Origin: Blastomussa wellsi
Taxonomy: Eukaryota; Cnidaria; Anthozoa; Scleractinia; Plerogyridae
Reading direction: 5' to 3'
DNA: 64,000 bases
NCBI GenBank assembly: GCA_947652115.1
Contig: OX393561.1
Coordinates: 25,751,212 to 25,815,211 of the forward strand
A program made the translations under genes and the position numbers. Position 1 is the first letter of the stretch, and the number at the start of each line of letters is the position of its first letter. The notes under the pieces were generated by a model. The model was not told the DNA's origin. It ran no database searches and saw nothing but the letters and a program-made list of their open reading frames with translations. Of this stretch, positions 42,156 through 55,582 are shown piece after piece.

Positions 42156-42542
42156 TCACTTGCTGCTGGTGTACTTGGTAACAGCCTTGGTGCCCTCACT
42201 GACTGCGTGTTTGGCAAGCTCGCCGGGCAGAAGCAACCTGATGGCTGTCTGGATCTCACGTGAACTAATCGTCGACTTCTTGTTGTAGTGCGCTAGGCGA
42301 GAAGACTCAGTGGCGATACGCTCGAAGATATCGTTAACAAACGAATTCATGATACCCATGGCTTTGCTAGATATGCCAGTGTCTGGATGAACCTGCTTCA
42401 AGACCTTGTAGATGTAGATCGCATAGCTCTCCTTTCTCTTTCCCTTCCTCTTCTTTTTGCCCGCCGAACCATCGGTTGCGACAGACTTAGCTTTTCCTGC
42501 TCTCTTCTCGCCTTTCTTCGCTGCCGGTACTTTAGGAGCCAT
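42156..42542 (-). CDS. H2B: Core histone H2B, unit 8
   Basis: 128 aa, protein identical to unit 1 and complete. Confidence 0.98.
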   Translation of the reverse strand: MAPKVPAAKKGEKRAGKAKSVATDGSAGKKKRKGKRKESYAIYIYKVLKQVHPDTGISSKAMGIMNSFVNDIFERIATESSRLAHYNKKSTISSREIQTAIRLLLPGELAKHAVSEGTKAVTKYTSSK

Positions 42543-42890
42543 TTTTTATCTCGCTTATTTCGGAAACAAATCGCTAGAATTATGAGTGATCCGATCAGAT
42601 CAGCATTGATTTGACCACAACGACTTGATTGCTATTTATTACGACCATTCAGAAGGATTCATTAACATGCGGATCGAAATTGTCCTTTCCTGATTGGCCA
42701 TTTCATCAACAGAAAATTGCCGACATCGGGTGACTGACGCTTGCATAATCACCTTTTGTTGAGACGATTTAGGCGCGATTTTGATTGGTGCGTTTCGATC
42801 CTCTGAGTTGAAGGCGCCTAAAATAAAATTGCGTTCACATCTTTAGCCTGCTAGAACAAAATCGTAGATCTAAACTCCGGTGTGAGCTAA

Positions 42891-43292
<402 letters not shown>

Positions 43293-43319
43293 GCTGATAG
43301 CTTCCCTGCTAACCCAAAC

Positions 43320-43335
43320 GGCTCTTTTAGGAGCC
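43320..43335 (+). promoter_or_regulatory. Histone 3' stem-loop, H2A unit 8
   Basis: GGCTCT-TTTA-GGAGCC, then ACCA. Confidence 0.95.
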
Positions 43336-44637
43336 ACCAATGTTGAAAAAAGTCATGATCAATTACAAAGCCAGTAATTATTAACTTAATAGCTAGTAAA
43401 CTAATAGTACTCTGTGCTGTCCGTGTTAAATTTTATTGATGCACATTGCACGGCGAATAATTATAGAGTCCCAAGAGCATATTGCAATCTCAAAATGTAA
43501 ATATAAGCCCGGCAATAAAACAGCAAAAAGTAAGCGCAATATTTCGATTCTTATCAACCGACCATTGCCGCAATTACTGAAAAAAAGATTTTGATAATGC
43601 ACTATAAACATATTAAAATGCAGGAAACCTAAAACTACTAGTTCAAAACAACAAAGAGGTGATACTAAACAAAAAGGATCAAAGATGGAGAAGATTGAGA
43701 CAGATTACGAATAACGGATTTGAAAACGCTAAGTTTTTCAAAATGCACAAACCGTGACGTTGCTGTGCATTTAATGACTGCCGAATGCCTAACCTGTTCT
43801 CGTCTCTGGGATCATCTCTCATCCGAGAAGCGAGCGATGAAACGACCATGCATGCCTCACCTGTCGTCATCTCTGGGGCACTTGTCGTCCAAGAAACGAA
43901 CGACGAAACAAGGCGACCATTTTCCAAATAGGCAAATTCATGTCAGTTTGTATGGAAAATCTTGACATTCATCGCGCTTCAACTGCAAAACAAACCCCCA
44001 AAATGTATCTTAGAAGTTTATCGATACTTATATCAAAGGAGCCTTACCAAAACATTCAAGCAGATAGATCAAATAAAAACAGCCTGAAACAGTGTAAAAC
44101 AAATTCGGCAAACACGCCTTCGTTTAAATCAAAACAAAATATTGCAAACCACCCGTGCCACATTTCGGCGTGCGAGAATTTTGTTATTCTGTCGTAGTCA
44201 GATCTTCCCAGTAAACAAGAATTTTGTTTGAAATCCGGCAACAGAACAGTAAATGCTGTATCATTAATTTTCTTTTTAACTCTCACCCGACGTGGTTGTT
44301 TTATACCGCGCACGATAAAAGCCCTGTTCCTAAGCACGAATACGGTTTGACTGAAAACAAGGAATGAAAGAATGTATGTCGAAGTCAAACTGGGAGAGGC
44401 GTGCGAGAATTCATCGTGAATCTGTTGAGAATTCATTGTGACAAACTTAATTTGTAAACAAACGAGTTCCTTTTTTCCGCAGCTAATAAATCTACTGTCC
44501 ATAAACAGGAACAGGGTCTAAAATTTGTAGAAATGTCTGATTAAAAACACATAAGAGATTTTTTCAAAGGTTCATTACCGGATTACTATTGATGTATTTC
44601 TTTTACTGTTGGTCATATAACTTTTTTCATAGCTGTT

Positions 44638-44653
44638 GGCTCCTAAAGGAGCC
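44638..44653 (-). promoter_or_regulatory. Histone 3' stem-loop, H4 unit 8
   Basis: Minus strand GGCTCC-TTTA-GGAGCC, then AACA. Confidence 0.95.
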
Positions 44654-44684
44654 GTTTGTCATGTTTTTGAAGACGGGAACTTCT

Positions 44685-44999
<315 letters not shown>

Positions 45000-45510
45000 T
45001 TAGTTTTACCGTTATCGAGTAGTCAAACTGCGAGATGATGAACTTTTGTAACCTGCGCTAGCTTATTATCTCATTTGACTGTACCTCTCGGGAAACATGA
45101 GCTTGAAAAACAAAGCAGCGGCCTAATGCATATTTTATTAGCAAGCCGCTTACTGCTTCGTTAATTTACACTCGCCGAAAAGGAAACTGTCACAGGAAAA
45201 ATTTCCATTCCTTCGTTAGGAATTCGTTGTTTTTTAAAACGAAAAAAAAGTGAGAAACACAAAATGAAGTTAGCTTGCAACTTATTTCTGGAGTTATTGT
45301 GAAATTATTTTTCTTTCTGTAGTTTTAAGCAACAAATTTCTTAAGATCGTCAAGATCGAAAAGTTCGGCATATCTTTTGCTAACAAAGTGAAATGATCCC
45401 AGCCAATCACATGCTTCGTTAATTGACCAATCAAATCACGGCCGGTCGGTTATAAATGCATTTTAACGAACGTTTCTTGAGCAAATCGAAACCTGCTGAT
45501 CTATTTATAA

Positions 45511-45939
<429 letters not shown>

Positions 45940-45971
45940 GGGATCTCAAGCCTCCCTCTTCAAACAAAAAC

Positions 45972-45987
45972 GGCTCCTTTAGGAGCC
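45972..45987 (+). promoter_or_regulatory. Histone 3' stem-loop, H3 unit 8
   Basis: GGCTCC-TTTA-GGAGCC, then ACCA. Confidence 0.95.
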
Positions 45988-46075
45988 ACCACTTGAAAAA
46001 AAGTCAATGATCAATAATTGATATCCTGATCTCTATTTATACTTTACGGTAACACGTTACTGAAGGGTTTTCATA

Positions 46076-47163
46076 CGCTATAAATTGTTAAACATACAAA
46101 CCCACACATAACCATACATAACATACGCTAAATACAACTTGCAATCTTGCGAATGTCCTGACAAACGGAGTAAAACAGAAACAACGACAAAAAAACAAAA
46201 TATCAGATCAACATAAAATAAATGGAACTTCGGTTGAAGCACTGTAACGATGTTTAAGCACGATTGCTTCAAGCCGTATTGCCCTGTACTAGCTATAACC
46301 GATCACCATGCACGATCTTCTATTGATATCGGTCTATTTAGCTCTCACGCGGTTCAATCATTCCATTCATAAAAAGAGTCCCTCGCTCACTTTCCCAAAA
46401 CACATTTTCATGTAGTTTAGTGTGTAACAATCCAAAAGAGTCCGAAAGTATCTTTGTATTTGCTCGAATGTTTCCATCCAACAAAGGCAGAAAACATTCG
46501 TTACAAACTCTTAACCTAACTTAGGTTAAGATCGTGGTCTGACGATCAGACCACGATCTTCTTTACTCATCGGATCGGTCAATTTAGCTCTCGTTTATTC
46601 ATTTCTTTCATGAAAATAATCTCTCTCTGACTTACCACGAACACCTTTTCGAGTATTTTAGTGCATAAAATGCCAAACAAGCTGGAGAATACGTAGCAAT
46701 TGTTCCCCAAATGTTTCCATCAAACAAGCACAGAAAACGTGCGTTACGAATTCTTAACCTAAACACCGCGATCTTCTATGCATATCGGTCTATTTAGCTC
46801 CGGTTTATTCACTTCATTCATGAAAAGAGTCCTTCTCTGAGTTACCCTAAACACTTTCTCAGGTAGTTTAGTGTATAGCATTCAAATATAACCCGAGAAC
46901 AGCAATTATTTCCCGAAATTTTTCGTCAAACAAACACAGAAAACGTGCGTAAAGACCAACTCTTGCCGGGTATGTTTTCTCGGCGGTCCGCTTTTACAGC
47001 TGAAAACTTTCAACGCTGACGGAGTGGCTTGATTTTCTTTGCACAGTTCGATAATTCACGACGCAACAAGCCGACAGAGATCAGAAAAAATGTCTACGGA
47101 AAAAGTACCTAAAGCGAGACAGCCTAGATACGAAGAGATGATCAAGGCTGCCATTCGTACCCT
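46076..47163 (+). repeat. Terminal partial unit 9 and array edge
   Basis: 1088 bp homologous to the start of a unit: H3-H1 spacer with the three-copy repeat and hairpin, then H1 codons 1-24 plus the first bases of codon 25. Homology stops after CGTACCCT at 47163. The following sequence is unrelated to any part of the unit, so this is the right-hand boundary of the array. Confidence 0.95.
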
Positions 47164-47230
47164 CGTTAAAGAGAAAAGACTTAGTGTCATTTTATGCTCT
47201 CTTTTATTCCCGGTTTCCCAGCGTCTTTAA
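47090..47230 (+). pseudogene. H1: Truncated H1 at array edge
   Basis: The normal H1 upstream region and codons 1-25 (the junction still gives Leu25) are followed by 21 residues of non-histone sequence, ending SQRL and a stop at 47230. It has lost nearly the whole H15 domain, the basic tail and the stem-loop. The promoter is intact, so a non-histone transcript starting here is possible. Confidence 0.92.
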
Positions 47231-48190
47231 CCCCTTGGACCCAGTTTTCCAACTCACGATACTCACGATATAACGTAATACGTATATTAAAGATTATTAT
47301 GGGATATCTCTGAAATACTTCGATACGGAAACAGTTACGACCAAAATGTAACATAATTTGTTAGAGTCTAGAAGCACCTTTTTATTTCTAAACTTTGAAC
47401 ACGACAGTATTCGGCAAATGGGCCACAACTCACGATAGACTCGTTTTTGGTACGAAAAGTGCTTCTAGCCTCTCGTCTGGCTCGTTGGACCTCGATCGCT
47501 AAGTTTACTGCGACTATTAGCCATCTTGGTTCAACAACACATCTCCCTTCTTTGAGATATGCTAGTGACTTGCGGGTTTCCAGGCTTAATGATGCCTTTC
47601 CACCACCAGACGAACGAAAATATGTATCAAATGTACGGAAATATAAACTGGTCTCCATTCATCTGATCAAAAAATTCACGATGCTTTGCGCGCCAAAACA
47701 ATGCTTGTTCAAGATATTCATTTCCAGTTCCCTTCGTAAACAGGTAAATATAGTAAAAATATTGTGATCACGTCATTTCCATTATTTGCTAGTTTCTTTT
47801 TCTTTCGTGAAAATAAAAAACTTATGCAGACACCTTTCAGTTTCCTATCCACTTTCTATGAACTAGAATCGCCAGGCTAAGGCTGGAAATTGGTGTTACT
47901 TTTTTTACATCAAAAGTGCCTGACTTTCTGTGCTCTTCAGCTACTACATAAAAAATTGCCCCGTGCTTTCTGGTACTGGTTAGCTCATATCCTTGTTACC
48001 AACATAAAGAAGGAAAAACATCTAAGTGGCACTTAAAACAACTTGGTATAGTTTTGCACCAAGCCCTTCAATTATCAGTAACCTAAACCCAAGTAGCAGG
48101 CCTTCCAAAAGGGAGGGGTCACAGAGATGGGGGAGGAAAATGCCCCCTGCATCAGTATTATTCAAATTACATTATTTATCATAAATTATT
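47231..48190. other. Array-flanking sequence, no recognised gene
   Basis: First kilobase beyond the array. Two overlapping open frames, 47368-47658 (minus, 96 codons, with ASLSLETRKSLAYLKEGR) and 47447-47767 (plus, 106 codons), were examined. I recognise neither. The minus one has a plausible protein-like composition but no clear start context, splice sites or domain. The rest is AT-rich with no repeats I can define. Confidence 0.4.
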
Positions 48191-48199
48191 ATTATCCTC

Positions 48200-48335
48200 A
48201 GGAGAGCACAAGATTCAAGATTCAATTTATATTTACACTATCCAAAGCATTTACACAATATTTATATTGATGTAGACAGTTAACAGGTGTGCAGTGTCCA
48301 AAGGAGCAGAGCTCTCTAGTGGGACACTGCGATAG
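48200..48335 (-). mobile_element. Retroelement-like 3' end, minus strand
   Basis: A hairpin has 9-nt arms GCAGTGTCC (48291-48299) and GGACACTGC (48322-48330), with an inner AGAGCTCT palindrome. On the minus strand it is followed by AT-rich DNA and a short tail with repeated TTGAATC words (about 48205-48222). Hairpin plus short-repeat tail is typical of non-LTR retroelement 3' ends. The family is not identified. Confidence 0.4.
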
Positions 48336-49200
48336 CTAAGTAAATGAATAATGGAAGCATAAACATAGATACAATTAAATTAGCTGAACGATTAATGTTA
48401 ATTAAGTAGGGTAAGTAAAATAAGGCGAGGTGAGATTTATTTTTCTTAACATTCAAATGCTGGAGGGAACCAGAATATTTTACTTAGTAATTTAAGACGG
48501 AATCCATAAGGAAGTTGAGTAATATTTAAGTTGGACAAAAATCGAGTACCAGAATAATTTAAATCATATTGCATTATTTTTAACCCTTAATAAAAGGTAA
48601 AGATGTAAGTACTAATTTGTGATAACACCGACAACAATTTCTTATCAGAGCCTGAGAAAATGAATTTTAAAGATCACAACTTGTAGGCAAAATTTAACGT
48701 GTAACCATTTTGCAAAATCGTCTTTAAGCAATTAAGTGGAATTATAGCGGAACTTCGAAATTTGTTTTCGATGTTTGGTGTTGTTAGAAAAGATTTCTTT
48801 TGATAAGATATTTGAAGAAGTAACACAAAAGCTTGCAATAAGGTGTAAATCATTTTGATACATAATTTTGTCCAATGAATACTTGGAGTCCTAACGGATT
48901 CCATCTTAATCTTTAATTTTGTGACACAAACCAATATAATTGCATGTTCAGTAAGTTGTGCTTGTTTTGACACAAATACAAAGATAGAGGAGTGATTTGC
49001 TAGCAACTAAAACCCGGCTGGAATCTGGTAAGTGATTTTGAATGTGTTGCAGCTGCATTCTAGACCTAATTGCCTTCACTCAGCTAACAAGCCTGATGTG
49101 CCAGACTATTTCTTTAACCCATGGTTGGAACTGGTAGTAAGTAAAGCCATCTAATTAAATTCCTTTCTATTCATTTGGGACAGGCAGATTTTCATACTGG
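48336..49200 (-). other. Probable decayed retroelement body or unique DNA
   Basis: Minus-strand open frames at 48446-48574 (42 codons from ATG, containing LPYGFRLKLLSKIFWFP) and 48674-49006 (110 codons) lie upstream, in the sense of the minus strand, of the hairpin at 48291-48330. They could be remnants of the same element. I recognise no catalytic motif in either. Confidence 0.25.
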
Positions 49201-49680
49201 GCCAAAAAATTCATCCTCTTTCTCTTGCCCAAAGGCCAAGGCACCAGCCCAAGCAATTTGTCCTGTAACTAGTTGATGGGCAGGGGGACAGGGGGTGGGA
49301 GGCCAGGAGAATAGGGGTGGGATGGGTACGGAAGGCGAGAGAAGAGCAGCGAGTAAAGGGGAGGGTCAGACCCACATGTCTCTCTCCTTCCACCCCCCCC
49401 CCTCCCCCACCCACAAAAAAATAATTTAATATACCGGTAAGCACCTTTCCTCGGTTGCTTTGGAGATGGGAGGTTTAACTTTGATATTAGAGAAGCCAAT
49501 GGTACTGAAAAGGACATCAAAATGTCAATGTTTAAAGCTACTCAAAGGGGGGAGCTTGACGCTGTGCTTGGGGTGGGCTGGGGCTCACGCAGTTTGCAGC
49601 CGTCCACTGTAGACACAAAGTTGACCCTACCCAACCCATTGGGATTACGTGGTATTACAAAAGTAGGGTAGACTTTGACC
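49201..49680. other. Low-complexity G/C-run region, no gene
   Basis: Contains GGGGGACAGGGGGTGGG-type runs near 49284-49300 and a long C-rich stretch near 49390-49410. Overlapping open frames here have biased composition and no recognisable domain. Confidence 0.5.
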
Positions 49681-49699
49681 ACAGAGTGTGTCCCCACTA

Positions 49700-49800
49700 C
49701 AAACAACAACAACAACAACTTTATTAATTTAATGCCTAAGTAATACAAAATGTTTGAGCCCGCGAGTAGCTTGATAGCTATTTGAGGCGGGCTCAAGTGA
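49700..49800 (-). mobile_element. Retroelement 3' end with (GTT)n tail, minus strand
   Basis: A two-tier hairpin has outer arms TTGAGCCCGC (49754-49763) and GCGGGCTCAA (49787-49796) and inner arms TAGCT/AGCTA around TGAT. On the minus strand it is followed by an AT-rich segment and a GTT-repeat tail (about 49700-49719). This matches the terminal hairpin and microsatellite tail of CR1/L2-type non-LTR elements; the family assignment is tentative. Confidence 0.55.
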
Positions 49801-49842
49801 AAAAAAAACTTCGAACATTTTCGGGATCATGCACTGACGTTA

Positions 49843-50031
49843 ACTCCCAGTCTTATTGGATGAACAGAAGTTAGACCTAATCCTTCCGAAGAATTTATTC
49901 CCAATTTATCAGATTTCAGTTTTGAATACATGCCGAAACCTCTTGCAGTGGGAGGTGTTGGCATGTATATAAACAACAAATTACAGTACACTGTACTTGA
50001 ACGCACTACAAGTCCTTCTTTCCAAGATTAA
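49843..50031 (+). pseudogene. LINE endonuclease fragment
   Basis: One frame translates as an apurinic-endonuclease-like segment: a TEVRPNPSEEFIPNL stretch, then FEYMPKPLAVGGVGMYINN and LQYTVLERT. This pattern is typical of the EEP endonuclease of CR1/RTE-like LINEs. An in-frame TGA sits at 49861 and the frame ends at 50029-50031. It is a dead, 5'-truncated and 3'-truncated piece, and too short to be found as a long open frame. Confidence 0.55.
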
Positions 50032-52480
50032 ATGGGGAGGCAACAAAATTGACCGAGGCTATATTTGCTTGCCGTAACAGGTGATGATTCCTGTCCCTCC
50101 CTGGCTGGAAATCAGTTTTAGTAAAGGAGGATCAACAAACTGTACATATATAATTTGATTTTTCTTTAATTTTTGCTTTAGTTTCTTAAACAAATTGTGG
50201 ATATAGAGGTGACTATTAAATGAAGTGGGTGTACTAAAAATCACAAGCAACTGTCAAAGGCAGTAGTGTACTGGTAACCATGAAATCGTTAAAAAATAAT
50301 AATTTTGCCCTATTTTAAAATGCACGTACAAATAGAAAAAATCTCTCCAGTCTCAACTGCAGGCAATTGACACAAGGTTTCCGAATTCAATCTTGCTATT
50401 CATCCTCCTTGTCCTGTTCCTCATGTTACTTCTGAGCCACAAGGGGACTTCTTCACATGCATAATCTTAATCTTTAATGCTGTCAGTCACCACATTTTGA
50501 AGAAGGGGTCGTTCTCTTTTTGCGATCTAGGCCATTCTTCCTCGCAGACGTGCCATTAATGCAGTTTTCTCTTTCAATGACCTAAAACAGCTTTACTGCT
50601 GTACACTGACCACAAATCAGGAAAACAGAGACAAGGTTCGTCAGCATTCTGGAACAGACTCAAGAACTCAAGTCGCATGTTAATCAACAACTTAGGATAA
50701 TACCCAGCGCTACTTTTCCCTTTGAACTTTGAACACAATGGTAAGAGCATACATTTATATTAGCACTCTACTAAGCAATCACCTGCACGGTGTAGCTATG
50801 CCTCTTAAAATGTACCATTCTGTCATCACAATGAAAAGCCTAGGACTAAAGATGATTCTTGTTTTCCACTGGCTGCCAGTTGAGGTTATGAATAACCTAA
50901 TACTTCTCAAGGGACTGAATGATGGCAGTGGTAATAAAGAACTAAAGGAGGAAACAAGCTAAATAAGGGACAGTAAAGTACCTTAACTTTAATATGGGGC
51001 ACTTCGCTTACTGAAAAAGTAAAATATTCAAAAAGAAAAGGTAGGTAAAGACTGCATACGAGCCCAGTGGGTATTTCTAATCCCCCTGGATGGGATGCTA
51101 GGCCATCACAGGGTTACCCCCTAGCTACCCCCGCCCAAGCAGTAAATTTGCCGGTACCTAAGAGTGGCACCGTGAGAGTTAACTGCCAAAGAACACAAAA
51201 TTTGGATTCGAGTGCACGCCCGAGCTAAAATGTCGTTAAATGCAATGCTAGTGGAAAACATGACATGCCTTTAGTTTGAAAACGCAGTTGGGAGTGATTT
51301 GAAGCAGATTGAGCCTATAACTGGCCAGAAAATGTTCAAAATGTCTAAAAAAATTTTAAAAATCTCCAAGTGTCTGGGTTAAATGCCTGATATATGATAT
51401 TTTGATAAGTATGGCCTGTAGCCTGCTGTAATCATGCTTTATTGTCTTGCAATAGAAGGAGAAAAATGTTAAAAGAAATGAAAGCAAAGAAAAAAGAAGA
51501 AGAAAAAATAACTATTAAAACATTAAAATATCACCAGAACATCCTGTCCAGAAATCAATTTGATGAACTGCAATCCACTTCCATCCTTGTTAAATCCTGT
51601 ACTACTTCCCCAAAATACCTGTTCTATCTTGTTCTGTGGGATTTTTTTAAACAGATTTATTCGTTTATTTGGTGGCATTTGGCACAATAATATGGAAATT
51701 AGAGCATAAAAATTTCTATAATCAGGCGTGACAGTGTCCCTTCAAGGCTTCTGTTTCCATTAAGTTCACACAGGACCCTCATCATTAATAAATTAATAAG
51801 TGAAATTTCTTGAGGGGGTGTTATCTTATAAAACTTTAATTCTCTGAATTTTGAGCATTGGTTCCTCTTAAACTCATCAGGAATATTACAGGATGATAGA
51901 ATTACATCATCGTCATTTTACTTGCAGACACCGTTTACAGGGACGTTTCAAGCACTTAAAGTTTAAACTGCAGATAATGTGTTTTCTGTCCAGCTAGAAG
52001 AGCCGACTAAATTAAATGCCAAAACAACCTAATGGTAACATGACAGAAGGAAATTTCAAATTCAAAAATTGCTGGAAGTTATTGACTACTTAAAGTGTAA
52101 AATTGTGAAGTCTAGACTTCAAAACGCTCAGTCTTCTTTTTGAAAGGCTCTTTTGAAATTTGCTTCTGTCATGACACAATAGAGTACACTAAGTATACAT
52201 TCCTTGGGAGTCAACTTGTGAAATTCTATGTTGGCAGAGAGAGCTTGAACACAAACTTGTCGGTTTTTTACAACAGTGTGTGCTATTCAAAGTTTTGAAT
52301 CTAACAAGTATTTTGCGGATAAAAATGGGTGTTCAAGTAAGTCAACTTCTTTTTTGTCGCAAGAAGTTTGCCTAATTTCCCAGAAAGACAATCACAGTGC
52401 AATGCACATTCTAGACCCTTGATCCATCCCTTATCAGTGGTTATTCCTTGCCTCCCCACTTTATTTATATGGGATACGTG
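50032..52480. other. Intergenic, no gene recognised
   Basis: AT-rich DNA. Open frames such as 50729-50962 and 51442-51690 (lysine-rich start) show no domain or splice-site support. I see nothing firm. Confidence 0.5.
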
Positions 52481-52483
52481 CTG

Positions 52484-52590
52484 CTGGATAGGGTATGGTA
52501 GATGACCCTTCAGTCCTGAATAGGGTATATAATTCAAGTGCTGTCCTAAACAGGGTGTAGATATTAAGGAGGCATTAACAGGGTATGGCT
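52484..52590 (+). repeat. Degenerate ~30-bp tandem repeat
   Basis: Four copies of an AGGGTRT word, at 52490, 52522, 52552 and 52580, each preceded by GAT/GAAT/AAAC/AAC. Spacing is 32, 30 and 28 bases, with CTGTCCTAAA / AGTCCTGAA words before the two middle ones. It looks like a small decayed minisatellite. Confidence 0.5.
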
Positions 52591-53764
52591 TCAAGACTTT
52601 TTTCGAGTTTTAAGCATATCTGAAATCAGAAATGTTCACCATATTTATTTAACCGGTCATCAGTCAACATTAGATCATTTTCAGACTACATATTATTAGC
52701 GCTATAGTATAAAAATAAAACCCTTTCCATGTTTTCACCCAATGGAAGTGGCCTTTTGTGTCATGCAATAAACGATTTATATTAGATTTTTTTAAAATCA
52801 TTACAGGACCTGGACAATAGAAAGCAGTGCTCTCCCTAGTTTTCAGCACAGCAGGTAAAAGAACTTTTCAAACTGGTAAAGAAATTCTAGTGAATCACAA
52901 TAAACCAAGGCTGTCGTTGAAAGGGATATATTTTACGTCACTTACATAAATTACTATTTGAAAAATTGTTGTCTTTGTCACAATTTTCTCTTGGCTTCAA
53001 AAACTCAACCTTTACAATGGTGTGGTTGAAGGGTTTTATTCTCAAAACTTTGTTTCATATATATGTTGTTTTGATTTTTGAAAACTTAATGAGAAGTTTT
53101 TCACAACGAAAACTGCCTTTGCCTTCGCAACGTGTGAAACTACTGCTACTGAGGTCGCTCTGGAGGTCGCTACTAGGCCTGGTTTCGGAAACTGAAACGT
53201 GAGTAATATTTCTCACTTCTAAAATTAGCAGTGATTGTTGCCGCTTCATCGCCGAACTTGGCAACAGAAGATGAGCACTTGTAGAGAAAGCGGAAGACAG
53301 TTGTGCTACAAGCAGTACAGTACAGTTACCGCTAGAAATTGTTCATTTTTCGCATGGCTCATCATGCTCATCAAAATCCGGCAGAAAATTCGCAAAATTG
53401 CTATTTGTTGGAAAATTTGAAGTACCGGTATTCCGTGATTCGAGCGCCCCAGCCGACGCGAAACTTGCAAACCGAGTAGGGTCATACACTATTCTGCTTT
53501 TCGGTCACAAAAATAGTTCGTGATTTCCTGGCGTAATAATTGCAGCATGATATTCATTCTAGATGAGGCATTCCAATTTTCAAACGCCGACTCCATTCAA
53601 AACTCAAATGCCTGGCTTCACGCTAAAGGCTCGAGAGTACTTCAAAACTGTAGTTCCCTTTGCCACAAGTCAATTCTTAATAATGAAGGTATAGAATGGA
53701 CTTTGAGAAAATCTCCTTAACCTTTTCAAAAGCAATTATGAGGCTTACGAAAGCCACGGCTCAG
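52591..53764. other. Intergenic, no gene recognised
   Basis: AT-rich DNA with scattered short open frames of no recognisable content. GAGGTCGC occurs twice near 53152-53171 and again near 58649 and 58692. Confidence 0.45.
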
Positions 53765-54892
53765 TACGGCTCACCAGGATTTCCCCTCAAGCTACGAAAT
53801 GTCAAATAATATTTAGTTGGTTTTTCGCCGTGTTCCATCCATTTTGCTTTCAATCTAAACATAGCCTCTTTTCCTATAAATTCATGGATTTGCTTCAACT
53901 CTTCATTAGCGGTTTCGTAATTATCTAGTATGACCTTATCTAGCACATCGCTGTTACAAATTTTAAGGTCAAGTTCTTGTAATTTTTCCTGAAGTGATTG
54001 TTCTTTAGTCTTCAGTTCGCTTCTTTTTTGCTTTGAATATTTAATAGTGATGGAGTGGAGCTCCATTTTAATTAATTCCCATAACAGTTGCTTGTCTGAA
54101 AGGTCAGAGTATTTTTCTTTTATTAGTATATATTTAAATGCGATAAGTTCTTTATAGCTTTCATCCTCTAATAGAGTATTGTTAAATTTCCACAAACCGG
54201 GTCCTCTTTTAAATTCACTTTTGATTTCTAAGCATAGAAAGATGGATTTATGGTCGGGGGCAATGGAAGCGCGGGATTCTTGATTTTAGCTTTAAGGTTT
54301 TTGATTCGTATGTAAATGTTTTAGTATTCGGGTGTAAATGTCGGTATATGTCAATTAGGTTAAGTTCACCCATAAGATCAACAACAGCATTCCTGTAAGC
54401 TGTTGCTTTCCATGGAAGGCCACCGTGTTTATCTATTTTGTTAAGTGTAACATTCCAATCACCACAAACAATTAATCTAGAGGTATTTGACTTTGCTATG
54501 ATGTGTTCGGATAAGTTGTAAATGAAAATTTCTTGTTCGCGGTAATCATTCGGGGCATAAATATTAATGATGAAAAAAGGCAGTTCGTCGATTGTAATTT
54601 TTGCAATTATAAATCGCCCCAAGGGATCAGTCTGGATATTGCAGAGCTGAAAGGTTGAATTGGGATTTAGTAACATGCACACACCTTTTGAGTGTGCAGT
54701 CCCATGAGAAAAAATCATTTGTCCCCCCCATTCCAGAGACCACACCTGTTCATCAGTAGATAAAGAGTAAGTTTCTTGAAGACAGTACAAGGTCGCCTTT
54801 TGTGATTTTAAATAGGAAAACATCGCTCCTCTTTTGTTATGGTTTCGTAATCCTCTCACATTTAGAGAAATGATTTTCAGTTTTCGTGACAT
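53765..54892 (-). pseudogene. LINE ORF2 5' half: endonuclease and linker, Tx1/L1-like
   Basis: Minus strand. The ATG at 54890-54892 has an in-frame TAA just upstream. The EEP endonuclease follows: SLNVRGL, LQETYSL (catalytic Glu), IINIYAPND, CGDWNVTLN and later APDHKS, which keeps the catalytic Asp-His. Near 54271-54282 the frame shifts and roughly 15-20 residues are missing. After that, FKRGPGLWKFNNTLL and a coiled linker lead to AKWMEHGEKPTKYY, the segment that normally precedes the reverse transcriptase in Tx1/L1 elements. Homology stops near 53800. It is probably one half of the element whose reverse transcriptase lies at 58777-61167. Confidence 0.85.
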
Positions 54893-55528
54893 TTCTGCGT
54901 TTTAAATTTCCATTGACAAATTGCTGACTTACGTACCAAGTGATGTTGACAACTCCAGCCAAAAACCGTTTCACAACACAATAATTTTTGTTAAGCCTGA
55001 TAAACTTGATAGAAACACCATTTTTGTTTGCCTCAAGTATGGTTTTTATACTAACTGAAAGCGTGATTTTATATACTGGTTTACTGCACATGTTAGCCAA
55101 AGAAATATACGATTCAAGGGCAACAACAACAGAAAACAGCAAAAAACAAAAGGAAAACAAAATTAGAAAAAAAAAGAAAAGGGATTATAAAATGTATCTA
55201 CTGTGAGCTTCTTACCTCCTTCACTTAAGCCTGTCCCCTTCCTCTTAAGACTGACCGGCGAGTAAAATCAGTGATTAATTACGACAAATAGTTCCAAAAA
55301 TTGTAGACATACACAAGTTATGGTTGGAAAAAAAAAATTTGTTCCATGGCGAAGACAGATTAAATTGTGTCAAGGTCCTCCTCGCTGCGGATTCTGATCG
55401 GGCTACCATCGGGCTACCATGTCCAATCATAATCTTTGGCTTGCAAATAAATTAATGACTGTTGCTTCTGGAGAAGTAAAGTTACACAATCCAAGGTTTA
55501 CACGTATCCACGGCTAATGTTAGAACGG

Positions 55529-55573
<45 letters not shown>

Positions 55574-55582
55574 GTATAACAA
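54893..55582. other. 5' flank of LINE half and unassigned DNA
   Basis: The segment just beyond the endonuclease start may be LINE 5' leader. An A-rich stretch with CAAC repeats lies at about 55119-55190. Open frames overlapping here are low complexity. Nothing else is seen. Confidence 0.4.

Noticed and set aside
49211..49520. Open frames with PLPS/SHP-rich proteins near G/C runs.
   Set aside because: Composition is driven by low-complexity runs, with no conserved domain or splice context.
54837..55160. 107-codon minus frame overlapping the LINE endonuclease start.
   Set aside because: Different frame from the endonuclease, hydrophobic low-complexity start, no domain.
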